NCBI GenBank assembly: GCA_037893245.1
Contig: JBAIAA010000118.1
Span: 1,240,001 to 1,304,000, forward strand
Length of the DNA stretch: 64,000 nucleotides
Source of the DNA: Crossaster papposus
Lineage: Eukaryota > Echinodermata > Asteroidea > Velatida > Solasteridae
Direction: 5' to 3'
Part shown: one piece after another, positions 1 to 11,222 of the stretch
Position numbering within the stretch: the first letter of the stretch is position 1
How the letters are laid out: each line of letters starts with the position of its first letter
Notes under the pieces: generated by a model
Seen by the model: only the letters and a program-made list of their open reading frames with translations
The model's database searches: none
Told to the model about the DNA's origin: nothing
Translations under genes and position numbers: made by a program

Positions 1-380
1 TTCTGCTTTAATTGAAGGTAACATACATTATTTAACTTTTTGCAGTAATGTTCAAAATTGTATGAATTAGGGGGTTAGTGTTTTACAGTGGGTAAAATGC
101 TGGTTCCAGGACCATACTGCTACTTCAGATGAAACATTGTATAAACGTCGGAGAATTATCAGATTAGGGAACCAGACAAACTGGCTTGCACCCATTCGCG
201 GATGTATAACTGATTTTATACAAAATTGACTAGTATCTAAATTTGAAAATAGTCAGGTAGTTTATTAATAATGGTCGGACGACTACGACCATCGTTCGAA
301 ATATTGATATACAAATTAAAATTTTCTTGAAAATGACAGCTTGCACCGTACCATGATTCCAAAGGGTGCTTGATGAATTT
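1..380. other. AT-rich DNA without recognised feature
   Basis: I see no gene, RNA or clear repeat structure here. The stretch runs into a partial copy of an inverted-repeat element. Confidence 0.4.
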
Positions 381-560
381 GGACTAAAGATGTAAATTTT
401 AAGCATTTAGATGTGATTTTAGAAAATCTTTTGTTGAAATCGTATCCTGATAAGGAATCGTGTTCGCTTTGAATGCAAAATCACACCATGTCCTTGTTTC
501 AACGCGCGTGGACATTTGTTGGCCTTGTTTTCCCTCAGTACGCTGATGAACTGTAAAAAG
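381..560. repeat. Partial inverted-repeat element, related to 1417-1820
   Basis: The segment from TTTTAAGCATTTAGATGTGA onward matches the right half of the element at 1417-1750, including its GTGTTCGCTTTGAATGCAAA-like end. The similarity continues through CGCGTGGACATTTGTTGGCC into the flank. The left arm is absent, so this is a truncated copy. Confidence 0.55.
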
Positions 561-1416
561 ATGCAGTGTCGATGCCTCGCCGGCCGGCTTTCGCTACTTG
601 TATCTGGGTCAGGCAAGATCTCTTCACGTTCACTAAAGACCCCGAGGGGGCGTCTCTCCACCTCTCTTTGTATAGAAGCCGTATTTGATTCACATTACCG
701 GCACACAATCCCGTCATTCATTAAAAGTCCCAAGGATAAAGTGATATCACTTAAGAAGTGAGGAGAGAACCGGCATCGCGGTGTGGATCCTTAGCTCTCG
801 CAAAAAAAAAAGCCCGGGGGTAGCGGTGAGTGCGTCGAAAGTTACGCGGTCCTTTCGCGTCGATCTCCCCGTGCCAGTGCGCCGGCCAATCACGCTAGGT
901 CGTACGATGCGGTTTGCCTCCACAGGTAATCCAAGAATCTTGGACATGCTCAAAGGTTGCGAGTCATGCCGCCTTCTCCTTTTCCCCACCCTCTACATCA
1001 AAAGACGGAGACCCACTATAGCAAGTGTGCTTGGCAATATCATGTTATACGACTTCCGGAGCTCGCTGGGGCCCGCGATATCTGCGCCGGAAACGCTTCA
1101 ATTTTATTGCGAAAACCTCGGCGCAGCACGTTGAACCTTCCACGCCGTGCAGCTCGCATGTTTTGGATCATATCATGTTCTTTTTAATAGTGGTGTTAAT
1201 TTCACCATTAGAGGATAAGGACCCTGTGCATTTTGTCCGGAAGGGAGACATACAGTCTTGTGATTTATATTATTGTCTTGAGATTCAAGACTTGCGGTTG
1301 ATTGTATTGATGTTAAATTTGTTTCTTTAGTAACGGTGTACTTCTTGGATTGCTCTGTAGCCTAGCTAGAACCGAATTACATACGTCATATGCAATTGAA
1401 GTGATTACGTATCACT
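561..1416. other. Unique DNA, no gene recognised
   Basis: Mixed composition with a somewhat CpG-rich part around 560-1150. Short open frames occur on both strands but none shows a family motif or splice-bounded structure. I see nothing that supports a gene. Confidence 0.4.
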
Positions 1417-1750
1417 ATAGGAAAGGGAATGATGTGATTGTGCATTCGAATCGGACACGGTCCTTAGCAGGATATGATTTCAACCAATGTGTTCCAAAAA
1501 TCACATCAAAATGCTCCAAATTCACATCTCAGTCCAAATTCTCATTCTGGGTTTAAGTGGATATGAATCCAGTATATGTGAATTTGAATCTTAACTACTT
1601 AACCCAGGATGCGAATTTGGACTGAGGGTGTGAATTTTGAGCATTTGGATGTGATTTTGGAAATCTTTTTTCGAAATCACATCCTATACTAAAAGAATCG
1701 TTTCCGCTTTGAATTCAAAATTACAACAGGCCCTTTCCTAATGTGGCAAC
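1417..1750. mobile_element. Foldback/MITE-like element
   Basis: The left arm (AGGAAAGGGAATGATGTGAT, about 1418) is the inverted partner of the right end (CAGGCCCTTTCCTAATG, about 1725-1742). Internal words such as TGTGATTTTGG and CCAAAAATCACATC are also mirrored. No transposase frame is present. A partial relative lies at 381-560. Confidence 0.6.
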
Positions 1751-1804
1751 GTGCGTGGATTTTTGTTAGCCTTATTAATTTATTACCAGTATTGTTTAAA
1801 ATGG

Positions 1805-2012
1805 CACACTGTAAAAAATAACCGTAAAATAACGGGTTTTTCCAACCTGTAAAAAAAACAAAACAATCGCCGTATTTGTATTTTAACGAATTTTGAAAGT
1901 ACAATTATATTTTGAAAATATCACGTCCAAAATCCGTTAAAATACAAATACGGCGATTGTTTTTTTTTACAGGTGGAAAACCCCGTTATGTTACGGTTAT
2001 TTGTTTACACTG
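1805..2012. mobile_element. Palindromic MITE-like element
   Basis: Long imperfect palindrome. The left arm begins CACTGTAAAAAATAACCGTA and the right arm ends TACGGTTATTTGTTTACACT. The inner word CAATCGCCGTATTTGTATTT is mirrored by AAATACAAATACGGCGATTG. The arms are about 85 bp with a short centre. It is non-coding. Confidence 0.7.
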
Positions 2013-2373
2013 CATGTTAATTGCATAGGGCATGACCGAACATAATCAAGGAATAACCGCCGCTCTAAGACTGAGCATTCATTATTCTCACCGTTGTTGT
2101 ATAGACAAGTATTCTCTTTTATATCAAATAACATTAACAATAACAAAACTGTAAAAGTAAGTGTTACCGTATAAAATGTACGGTCAAAAGGCGTGCAGCA
2201 AGTATTACAAGTATTGTGTTTCTAATGACATGTTAATCGCATAGGGCCGGCATGACTGAACATAATCAATCCAAAGTAGCCGCCGTTCTTATAGTATTAT
2301 TCTCGGTGGTTGTTGTATAGCAAATTATTCATCTTTTTTTTAAACACTATAATATACAAGGTGCTTCCCGTCT
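2013..2373 (+). repeat. Direct repeat of about 60 bp, two copies
   Basis: CATGTTAATTGCATAGGGC at about 2013 recurs as CATGTTAATCGCATAGGGC at about 2230. The similarity continues through GAACATAATCAA and the GCCGCCGTTCTTA-like sequence. The two copies are about 217 bp apart. No gene is seen. Confidence 0.5.
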
Positions 2374-2500
2374 ACCGTAATTTTTTTACGGTCGGATTTA
2401 CTGACAAACAGTATTTTTTTTAAAGTGAAAAGTCTGTAAATACCCACTTTACAGAGTTTTCACCGTTAATAAAATACGGTTTATCAGTCTTGGTCTGTAG
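2374..2500. mobile_element. Short MITE-like element, copy 1
   Basis: An ACCGTAATTTTTTTACGGTC end is followed by inverted partners AAAGTGAAAAGTCTGTAAAT and TTTACAGAGTTTTCACC, then ATACGGTTTATCAGT. The same layout recurs at 4614-4745, so this is a small family with AGGTGAAAAGT-type arms. Confidence 0.55.
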
Positions 2501-3118
2501 CAGTCCCGAGATTACATATTAATATTATTAATAATAATGTCAGGATTTATAAAGCGCCATTCCATCTAGATCATGGCGCTAAGCAACACAAGATAATGTA
2601 AACATAGACATATCAAGAGAAAATTGGAAACAAGTGAGTTTTTATGTGGTTTTTGATTAACGAAATAGTGTCCATGCAGTGATCTGATGTGGGAGGGTAA
2701 AGCGTCACCCTTTACCCTCAAAATATTTGCTCCAATTCCCGTTACTAAAATCTCACACTTACAAAATACACGTTATTTTCACGTGGAAATTGATTACGTC
2801 CACACAATCATAATGACACATTTTTATAATAGTTGCCAAAGGAAATACATTACACATTGTAAGTTACGGAGCTCATTTTAAAAGTAAAATGGTGGCCTTG
2901 CATGGTTTCGTAAATGGCAACACATTCTCAATCTCTAACAGAATATACCTGTTATTTTTTTTTCAAATTCTGTTATATTATATTAATCTTTTAATGACTT
3001 TTAACTGTTGACTTATAATATTGTTGCAAATTACCCTTGTAAGAGGCCATCTGTCATTACAACTCAGTCTCCGTCCTATTTTGTGTATACCACAATTAAC
3101 AAATTGTGTGCATCCCAA
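2501..3118. other. AT-rich DNA, no gene recognised
   Basis: Low-complexity AT-rich sequence with TTATTAATAATAATA near 2520. I see no coding signal or recognised repeat. Confidence 0.4.
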
Positions 3119-4102
3119 TTTAAAGGTAGGATACACCATTGGTAATTGCTTAAATTATCATTAATGGGTGGATTTAGGGGGTTGGATTTCATAGTAAATA
3201 TCGTTTAACTGACCTGTCCGAAGTTTTACAATCATGGATGCCGAGAAAAGCACAAAAAACAGCGTTTGTTTTCAACCGGCATTGGGCAGTTATTCTTATG
3301 ATATCTTTGTTTTTTCGCGATCGCCGTCCGGCGATCGCGAATTTTTCTTTATCAAATTATATTTTTCGGAATAATTACCGTATATCTAGCGCAATCATTT
3401 TGCTGGATGCCTAGAATCATTATTTACTTTCAAATGAGTAAGATATTTCTGAATAATTCGGTAGTAAATATTTTCGATAACTGCAAATGGTGTATACTAC
3501 CTTTAAGAAACTGTGCCCCCAAAACTTGTATCTTGAAAAAAGACACAAAAAAAGACTGCTGGCAAATAATACCAATACTAAGAATTGCTCTAATGAGGAA
3601 ACAAGAACGCCATACAAGCGGTCGCAGGTACACATCCCGCTTCTGCCACCTTTCTTTAATCACTTTGAAAATGTGTAAGTTTACCTAGTCAGTTTTGTGT
3701 TGGAAAACAATAACCTGCGGTCTTAAAAGTAGCTAGGATACACCATTTGCAGATATCCAAACATTTTACTACCGAATTATTAAGAAAAAACGTACTTATA
3801 TTTGAAAGTAAATAATGATTCTAGGCATCCAACAAAATGATTGCGCTAGATATCCTGTAATTATTACGAAAATGGAATTTTATCAACAACAAAAATCATG
3901 ATCGCCGGACTGCGATCACGAACAAAAACAACTGCCTGACGCCGGTTGAAAACAAAAGCCGTTTTTTTCCTTTTTCTGGGCATCCATGATTGTAAAACGT
4001 CGTCAAGTTAGTTAAACGGTATTCACTATAAAATACACACCCCCCAAATCCACCTATTTCTGATAATTCAAGCAAATACCAATGGTGTATCCTACCTTTA
4101 AT
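3119..4102. mobile_element. Pair of inverted MITEs forming a 0.98-kb palindrome
   Basis: The outer end TAAAGGTAGGATACACCATT (3121) is mirrored by AATGGTGTATCCTACCTTTA ending at 4100. The inner ends, GGTGTATACTACCTTTAAG (about 3490) and TAGGATACACCATTTGCAG (about 3735), repeat the same terminus. The structure is therefore two MITEs of about 390 bp in opposite orientation around a spacer of about 215 bp. Internal words such as the GCGATCGC cluster and TGGATGCCTAGAATCATTAT are also mirrored. No transposase is seen. A third, shorter member lies at 27446-27735. Confidence 0.75.
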
Positions 4103-4613
4103 AGCAAACTGAGGACGCATGTGCGCGATTTTCCCAGTTGGCTTTCTGAGCGCGGGAATTCAGGTTTGGAATTAAAATAACTGGTGTAAATGTTTTAGGC
4201 CTGTATTCTCTCAACTTTCACTTTGATCAAATTCATATTTAACATGAGACGTCACGAAGCAGACTCCACGATACGACTACTATATCGCATTTCATACCAG
4301 GGAATCTTCTGAATGAGCAGATGCATAATTCATGTCTTGTAAAAAAATATTCCGTAAAATTTACGGTCGAAAATCGTGCAGAGAAATACCAACTCTCTTA
4401 TTTTCAAAGAGTACAAATTCACTCCCACAGTCGGAAACTAGGGATCGTACGATTTAGAGTGAAATTAATTCACTCGACTGAGGAGAATCCAATCGAATTC
4501 CACCAAAATGGTGTTTTATTTTCAGTGTATTCCAATCTAAGCACAGAGTGATTTTCATCTAGTTCTTATAGTTTCACTCTTGGGGATTTCGAGAGACTCT
4601 TTGACTCAATTTG
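4103..4613. other. Unique DNA, no gene recognised
   Basis: There is an open frame of 76 codons, but it has no family motif and no splice context. I see nothing else here. Confidence 0.35.
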
Positions 4614-4745
4614 TTTACCGTATAATTATGTATTGATAAACCGTATTTTTTAAGGTGAAAAGTTTGTAAATTCTGCTAATTTACAGACTTCTCACCTTTA
4701 CAACAACAAAAAATGGTTTATCAGTAATGCAACTATACGGTCAGC
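4614..4745. mobile_element. Short MITE-like element, copy 2
   Basis: Same family as 2374-2500. TGATAAACCGTATTTTTTAA near 4633 is mirrored by AAAAAATGGTTTATCAGT near 4720, and AGGTGAAAAGTTTGTAAAT by ATTTACAGACTTCTCACCT. It is flanked by ACCGTATA and TATACGGTC. Confidence 0.6.
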
Positions 4746-4915
4746 CCGTTAAAACAAGAATTGAAGGTTAGCACCTCGGCTGCACGAATTTCGACCGTAA
4801 ATGTTATACTGGTTTTTGTTTAGTGTGGCCAAAACTACAGTTTGCAGGAATAATGAACTTTTCATTCCTAAAAGGTTGATGACCCAGGCGCGGAACTACA
4901 GGGGGCTGGGGGTGT

Positions 4916-4951
<36 letters not shown>
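4916..4951 (+). repeat. Poly-G tract
   Basis: Uninterrupted G run of roughly 36 bp, flanked by G-rich and C-rich sequence. The glycine-rich or proline-rich frames that cross it are artefacts. Such a tract is also a likely site of assembly or base-calling error. Confidence 0.9.
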
Positions 4952-4953
<2 letters not shown>

Positions 4954-5435
4954 GTCTACACCGCCCCCTCCCCAAAAAGGCAATAAAAAGTACATTCTGG
5001 AAAATACGTATACTGGATGTGCGAAAGTTAGAAGTTGACGTCACGTGCAAAGGTTCTATCCCCCCTAAAATATTGGCTCTAGAACCGCACATGTTGATGA
5101 CGTCAACTCTCTTTTAGATAACTGTCAATAACTGTGTGCATGGTAAAGCCACTATACCCTTGGTGTTAGAAATCGTCCATATACTGTTTTGTATAAATAA
5201 AAAATGTGGGTGTTACGTGCACGTACATACAGCGTAGTACGTGTAATCTCGACAGAAAAATATTTGTGTAACGCATATCACTAGTGTGTGCATGGCGGTG
5301 ACTGTGATATCAACATGTCACTGAACCGCGGGTCTACGTAAACGGACGTGGAAGTATTGAACTGTAGACCATCTAGAATGATGCAGGCTGCTCAATACAC
5401 ATTGTATTTTGTTTGGATATTTCAGCTAGTCAGGC
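4952..5435. other. Unique DNA, no gene recognised
   Basis: No coding or repeat signal that I can name. Between 5200 and 5290 it is rich in GTACGTG-like words. Confidence 0.35.
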
Positions 5436-5655
5436 AGATTTGTGCGCAACAATGATAGAATTGTTCACTTGATGATAACAGCATGTCATATAGGGACATC
5501 GCAGATTTTACCTTTAACAAAATATAGGTAGAATAACGTGCAATGGCAGCCATTTGGAAATTGCTTGACAGATCTGCGATGGCCCTATATATCTTTTTAA
5601 TGACATCGTAATGATTGTGTGCCAAATTCCATGCTTTTTTCATTTGATGGACTGC
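5436..5655. repeat. Dispersed repeat, copy 1 (partner at 25800-25965)
   Basis: The words CAATGGCAGCCATTTGGAAA, GATCTGCGATGGCCCTATA and TGTGTGCCAAATTCCATG recur in the same order near 25826-25945. The two halves are mirrored around the centre (GGGACATCGCAGATTT against AGATCTGCGATGGCCC), which suggests a MITE. Confidence 0.5.
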
Positions 5656-6149
5656 AATTTGTCACTTATCTTGTCATTAGCAGTCACATCACTATATTAT
5701 TAATGTGCATCTCACTTCAAATAATGGGAATGGTGTGAGCCTGGTAAACATGTAACTCTTTTTTGGTTTTTCTACACTCGCATTTCAAATGGTTACCAAT
5801 GTAAATGTACTTTAATGTAAATGTATCTTTTTGTATTAAACTTGGTTTTGGCAAGTATTATAAGACAAACAACCCTTTAAAGTTTTGTATCTCACGACAT
5901 AAACGTATTTGAGGAAAATACTAAATAATCATATAGGTTTATTTGAATTTCACCTATTTCTACATATACAAATATGCTCTCTGCAGATCTAAACCCTTCA
6001 GACTTAAAATACAATACAACTTTTATTTGTTGGCTTTACCAAATATGATTTATCCTCCCAGTAAGTGTATACGTACAAGAGCTATTAAATTCCTTTTTTT
6101 TCCTTCTCTGGTCATTCATTGAACAAAAAAACCTTAGTTTTCAATTGCA
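5656..6149. other. AT-rich DNA, no gene recognised
   Basis: I see no supported feature before the LINE fragment that begins at about 6150. Confidence 0.35.
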
Positions 6150-6405
6150 GGCCCACGGCTCTGGAACTCTCTTCCACAATCTCTCCGATCCGAAACTGAA
6201 CTGCAACTTTTCAAGAAACATCTAAAGACCCATTTGTTAAAATTAGCTTTCCAGTGACTGTTATCAACCAACTGACACACAGCTATTTTTTGTTTTGTTC
6301 ACCATTTTATTTTATTTTGCATTAATATTGACTGTTAAGCGCATTGAGAGATCCAGTGGATCTGAAATGCGCTATATAAGAACCTGCTATTATTATTATT
6401 ATTAA
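6150..6405 (+). mobile_element. 3' end of a CR1/L2-like non-LTR retrotransposon (LINE), 5'-truncated
   Basis: Frame 6150-6257 encodes 35 residues then TGA. It contains PRLWNSLPQSLRSETELQL and, a few residues on, FKKHLKTHLL. This matches the well-known C-terminal tail of CR1/L2/Rex-type reverse transcriptases ('RLWNSLP..LR....L..FK..LKTHLF'). It is followed by a short 3' UTR and an (ATT)n tail at about 6388-6404, as usual for such LINEs. Nothing of the RT core or endonuclease remains, so the copy is 5'-truncated and dead. Family recognition is from memory of the motif. Confidence 0.75.
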
Positions 6406-6535
6406 AGAGCGAAGCAACATGAACCCATTCAAAAAACTGTGCTTCAGAATAGTTAAGTGTTTGAAGGTATAAGTACGGCAGTGATCAACACAGTCATAAT
6501 TAATGGGTTTTTCAATATTTGTCCATTGTAGCCCT

Positions 6536-6780
6536 GGGGCCAATATCATAAAACATGTATAAGCACAACAAGTTGCTTAGCACAAAAAATAGTTTTGCTC
6601 AGTAAAAACAGGTTACCAGCCAAAACTCCATGTGCTTTTCGTGCTAAGCAAAAACCAGCTGAATATCAGTCACAAACGATAAACATCACCTGAATATGAT
6701 ATTTGTAACCTTGGTTTTTTGTTCAAGGAAGAATTTTCATGCTAAGCAAATTGTTGTGCTTACATGTTTTATGAAATAGA
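6536..6780. mobile_element. MITE with GGGGCCAATTTCATG-type ends, copy 1
   Basis: It starts GGGGCCAATATCATAAAACA and ends TGTTTTATGAAATAGA. Internally TGCTTAGCACAAAA and GTGCTAAGCAAA are mirrored. Related copies lie at 16969-17218 and 58374-58499. The right terminus lacks the expected GGCCCC, so this copy is eroded or broken by the CG-rich repeat beside it. Confidence 0.65.
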
Positions 6781-7311
6781 CATCGGGCGGGCATCGAGTT
6801 ACTTTTAACTCGGACTTAAAACCTGGTGCGGCGTTTCGCATCGCAAACTGATCGCCAATAAATCGGTCGATGCCTAGCCGATGTCCGGCAGGGCATCGCA
6901 CACGTCGGGCGGGCGCCGAGCCAAATTTTGGACAACCCAGACAATCAATATATCGGCCAGGCGCCGCCCACACGCCGGCCGGGTTCCGCCAGGCGTCCGG
7001 CCAACTTGGCGGTGCCTGGCCGGAAATCGGCCGGGGGCCAGACGGCGCCCTGCCGGCGCCCAGCCTGAAATGGGTCATGCATCGGCCGGGGCTCGCAGGG
7101 TACAAAAAGCGGCTCTTCTACATCTACACACAGTTTATCACACAAGTTTCATAGTGCAAGTACTACATCACTTCTTCAGCCACCAATGCAACAAGAACCA
7201 GGTTGTAGCGGTATAGCGTGCAAACGCCAACCTCTCCCTCAACCGGGCGACCTACACGCGCTGTGCAGGTGCCCGCAAGCGTTGTGGAGGTATCCACGGC
7301 ATTTTCTTATT
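6781..7311. repeat. CG-rich repeat block, left of nested foldback
   Basis: Dense CGGCCG, GCCGGCC and CATCGGGCGGGC words. Inverted counterparts such as CGGCCGATGCCTAG appear on the other side of the foldback at about 8733. The open frames here (up to 122 codons) are products of the repeat composition. I see no gene. Confidence 0.5.
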
Positions 7312-8397
7312 TAATGGCCCTGTCACACCAGAACATTTTAGGCCAACGCGTGAGTAGCGTGTTGTAATTTTGGCAACACGCTGGCAAACGCTAGGCCAGC
7401 GTTAGCTACAATTTCCAGCGTTTGCCAGCGTGTGACTGCACACGCGGGCGGCGCGTTTTAGATTCGTTACTCACGCGTCGAACACGCTAGGCGATCGTTA
7501 TCAACCCGCTACTCACACGCTGGCGTACGCCGGCGTACGCTTACGACACACTGGTTATGGCCCTGCCACACCAGGACGTTTTAGGCCAATGCATGAGACA
7601 GTTAAAAATAGCGCGTTAAAAATAGTTGATACGCTGGCAATTGCTGAACTTTCACAGAAAAAGTCAAGTGGAACCGTGATTTCAGCGTGTTCATACAGGT
7701 TGATAACGGGTTCATAGCGTATGCCGGCGCGTAAGTAGCGTGTGAGGAACGCGCTCATCGTGTAATGAACGCATCACTGATTTATATAAAAAATACGACA
7801 GCGGGTCGCCAGCGTGAGAGTAGTGGGTTGGTAACGATCGTCCAGCGCGTTCGACGCGTAAGTAACGGCCTTCTTGCGCGCCGCTAGCGTGTGCAGTCAC
7901 ACGCTGGCAAACGCTCAATTTTTTTACGTATGTTGAAAAACGTATTTTTGTCTCAGCGTGTGACAGCGTATTCCAGCGTCTGGGTAACGCGCTCAGCGCG
8001 TTGCGAACGCTGGCCTAGCGTTGGTCAGCGTTTACCCGCGTGTTGCCGAAATTTCAACTCGTTTGCCTAAAACGTTCTGGTGTGACAGGGCCATTACTGT
8101 AGTAGCGCGTGATCTTTTTGTACAACTAATCATGTGTTCGTTGCCGCACGCTGGCGCGCGTTGGACCGCGCTACTCACGCGCTGGGCAGTCGTTCATCAG
8201 TCGTCGAGCGCGTTACTAACGCGTTATTCATACGCTGGCGAACGCTATGAACCCGTTATTAACGCGTTATGGACACGCTGAAATCACGGTTCAACTTGAC
8301 TTTTTCTGTGGAGGTTCAGCGTTTGCCAGCATATCAACTATTTTTAACGCGCTACTCACGCGTTGGCCTAAAACGTTCTAGTGTGACAGGGCCATTA
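7312..8397. mobile_element. Nested CG-rich foldback element
   Basis: The outer ends are TTAATGGCCCTGTCACACCA (7312) and the mirrored TGTGACAGGGCCATTAA ending at about 8398. A second pair with the same terminus sits inside, TTATGGCCCTGCCACACC (7555) and GGTGTGACAGGGCCATTA (ends 8096). One member of the family therefore appears to have inserted into another. Between the ends, short CG-rich words (ACGCGTTACTCACGCG, CGCTGGCAAACGCT, GGCGTACGCCGGCGTACGC) repeat in both orientations. No transposase frame is seen. TTAA at both ends could be a target duplication, which would fit piggyBac-like mobilisation; that is inference. Confidence 0.7.
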
Positions 8398-8790
8398 AGA
8401 AGGTCAGAGGAGAGCTTCTGCCGCCGGCCGTTGATCGCTGGCCACTCGACAGGCACACTACAGATGCCCGTCCGGCCGCCGTACGACCTGTACGAATTGG
8501 TTGGCACCCTGCCGGATACCGCAGGGGTATCGCAAGGACATAAGCAGGGCACCGGACGAGTGCCTGCCGGACACCGGCCGATAAACGGGCCAATAATTCG
8601 ACCCCATTTCCAAGAAAGTCGCCCGATCGCCGGTCGGCGACCCCCCGGGCCCCGTCATGGCAGCGTACGGGGCACTTTTAATTGTGACTGTGACCGCCAT
8701 ATCGCACGATCTTTCGCCGACCTCTACACGCCGGCCGATGCCTAGAAATCGCACACGCCGCCCGGGCTCCGCTTTAATTGTGACTGGGGT
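8398..8790. repeat. CG-rich repeat block, right of nested foldback
   Basis: Continues the composition of 6781-7311 in inverted sense (CGGCCGCCGTACGACC, GCCGGCCGATGCCTAG). The open frames are compositional. Confidence 0.45.
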
Positions 8791-10957
8791 ATAACCTATA
8801 GCATACAAACAAAAGGGTTGGGCTGTTTCGTCACTTTGGTTTATTAACCATTTGTTTGTTTTCACACGAAACGTTGAGTCAGTGTCTTTAACTGCAACAA
8901 CTAGTTTTGTCAAAGTAGTTTTACCTTCCAGCAATTGTACATTAAACGGGCACTAACAACAGCATTCGTTATTGAAAATAACCCTGCAAATTAATTAGCT
9001 CAACTTGGCTGTTGGTACTTCCAAACTTTTACGCCGAAGTGTTTTTGTGGAAGTTATTTTTGACACGCGCAGGATTAAGGACCGGGAGGTGAGCTATATT
9101 CAGCGCTGACATGTCGGTGGCCGCACTGATCGGGAGGTGATATGAGTCAGAAACGGCCGGCCCTCTCTCTCTGACAGCTTCCCAGCCTCGCATCCGGTGT
9201 CGTGTTTCCCGCGTGTTTTTCGCGCTCAAAATTGAGCCACGGAATTACAGTCGCTCGTGGTTACTCTGTATCGTATCGCACTGTTCCGTTTTGTTGTCTG
9301 CCGAGCATCGGGTATCCTCTGCCATTGTAAGAGGGAAACCCGATCAACCCTAATCTCAAATCGACACCTGCCTCGCTTTGAGCGCTTTAAGTCTACAGCT
9401 ATGCCTCATCTGACACACAGCCAAAAATAAAACATGAAAGAAACAACTTCGCGGGGGTGGAAAGTTGCCGAGCAAAAAAAAAGTTCATAACAATTTGTTT
9501 TCGTCTTTAAACTTTCCTACGGAGTGCATCAGAGACTTTCCATAGCAAAGAAAAAAGAAAAAAAAACGATTGAGGAGCAGTGTTGACTTAATGAGCTGCG
9601 TTATTTCCAATATTCAATGTTCCGTGAACTCCGAATTGTCATACGATCCTGTTGGGGTAAGCGTATCTTGCGGTCCCGGGCAGAATCGGTCGTAATTATT
9701 CCGGCGGAGTTGCCTCGAATTTCGCTGTTCGACAATCGCCTTGAGGCAGCCCCCAGGCTGGCAAGGGGAGGCAACGGCACGACCGAGACACTAGCCAAGG
9801 ATATGCCGGCGAGAAAGAGAGAGAGAGAGAGAGAGCCCATCGCTCCACGCTCCAGAATCGATACTCCCAAGTTCCCAACATATCCGGCCCGTGTTCCACA
9901 GATGAAATTAAATCGCTGGCAGGCCGGCCAAAGTTGGATGTCTCGTGTTTACTGGGCCCACTCTACGGCAAGCTGTCCCCGGCGCTAATTGATCAAATAG
10001 GCATGGTAAACCGAACCCCCTAAACATCATCTTGTTCCGTGTCGGCAGTTATTGAACACTGACACGATAGTTCACCTTTGGTTTTTCGATGAGTCAAAAT
10101 TAGCCAACACACTGAACTTAATCTTCAACTTCTCTTGTACCTGTTCTTACCTTCAACTCTCCCTCCTTCCTGTTCGGTGTCTAACTGTTTGTTCAGGTGC
10201 ACCAATTTTGTTGTCAAAGATAAAGATAACTAAGAGAATTGAGCAGTCATACATAATCCATCTTGGTTAAATCATCGCGAGCAGTAGTTTCACAGAAATA
10301 TTTAAATCTTAAAGATTCTGCATTGAACCATTATTATATTGCAAGTGGCAATTAAAACAAATAACCTTACTACACCAGAACAAGCCATCAAGTCTAAGTC
10401 ATTATTCAAAAGTTGCAAGTTCCTTTGTTTTAATACGGACATAACAATACGTCTGGACCCGCTGAAGGTATATACAAGATATATATGATAGCAAGATATA
10501 TCTAGTATAGAAATCAAGTTAATTACAAATTAATATCAGTCTTCTCTGGTAAATACATTAACATTTGTGATTAAACACACCTTAATGTTTTAAGCCAAAT
10601 TTTAAAACAAATTTTAAAAGTGAGGCCGAGAATGCAAAAATAGTCTGGCACCATCAAATTCAACAGTTCACAATATATACAATACATTAGGGGAACACAA
10701 CCCAAATGTTGTTTTTTTCGTGAATATTAAGGTCCACACGGGGATAGACTTTCTTAATGTGAACCGAGAATCAATCTTGAATGGTAACATACACGACATG
10801 ACAAACATTTATGGGATTTTCAAGTTTGTCAGACAATAATTTGAAGACAAGGACTGAAGTTTTGTCTTAAAAATTACCAAGTTGATATCGTTGGCAAAAT
10901 AATAATAACCGTTGCATCGATCCCCCTTTAACATTGGCATGTGTATTTTGTCTTATA
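8791..10957. other. Long stretch without recognised gene; GA microsatellite inside
   Basis: A (GA)n tract lies at about 9815-9834. The part around 9600-9990 is CpG-richer and has open frames of up to 123 codons, but none has a family motif or initiation and splice context I can defend. The rest is AT-rich. I see no RNA gene. Confidence 0.4.
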
Positions 10958-11222
10958 ATGCTACGTTCCAATCGCGTCGTGTTTCTCGTGTTCATCGTGA
11001 ATATCTCTGTGTTCTCGAGTGGGTTGCATTTCAAATGCTATACTCACCAACGCGCACGCGCACAGCGTGCGCGAAAACCTATTCATATTTTGCGAAGTCG
11101 TGGACTCAGCAAGAAAAAATACCCGGAGTTCACTACTGGTGAACACGAGTTACCAGCCGATAAAAACATACGACTAGTGAACTCGTGAACACGAGAAACA
11201 CGACGTGATTGTAACGCAGCAT
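10958..11222. mobile_element. MITE with 37-bp inverted ends
   Basis: The left end ATGCTACGTTCCAATCGCGT continues as CGTGTTTCTCGTGTTCA. It is mirrored on the right by TGAACTCGTGAACACGAGAA, then ACACGACGTGATTGTAACGC and AGCAT. The centre is about 190 bp and non-coding. The flanks are ATA/TAA, compatible with a TA target duplication. Confidence 0.7.

Noticed and set aside
4801-5117. Glycine-rich and proline-rich open frames on both strands
   Set aside because: They only read through the poly-G tract at 4916-4951 and have no conserved sequence outside it.
7720-8934. Open frames of up to 158 codons across the CG-rich repeats
   Set aside because: CpG-rich repeats are poor in stop codons, so long frames are expected by chance, and they occur on both strands at once.
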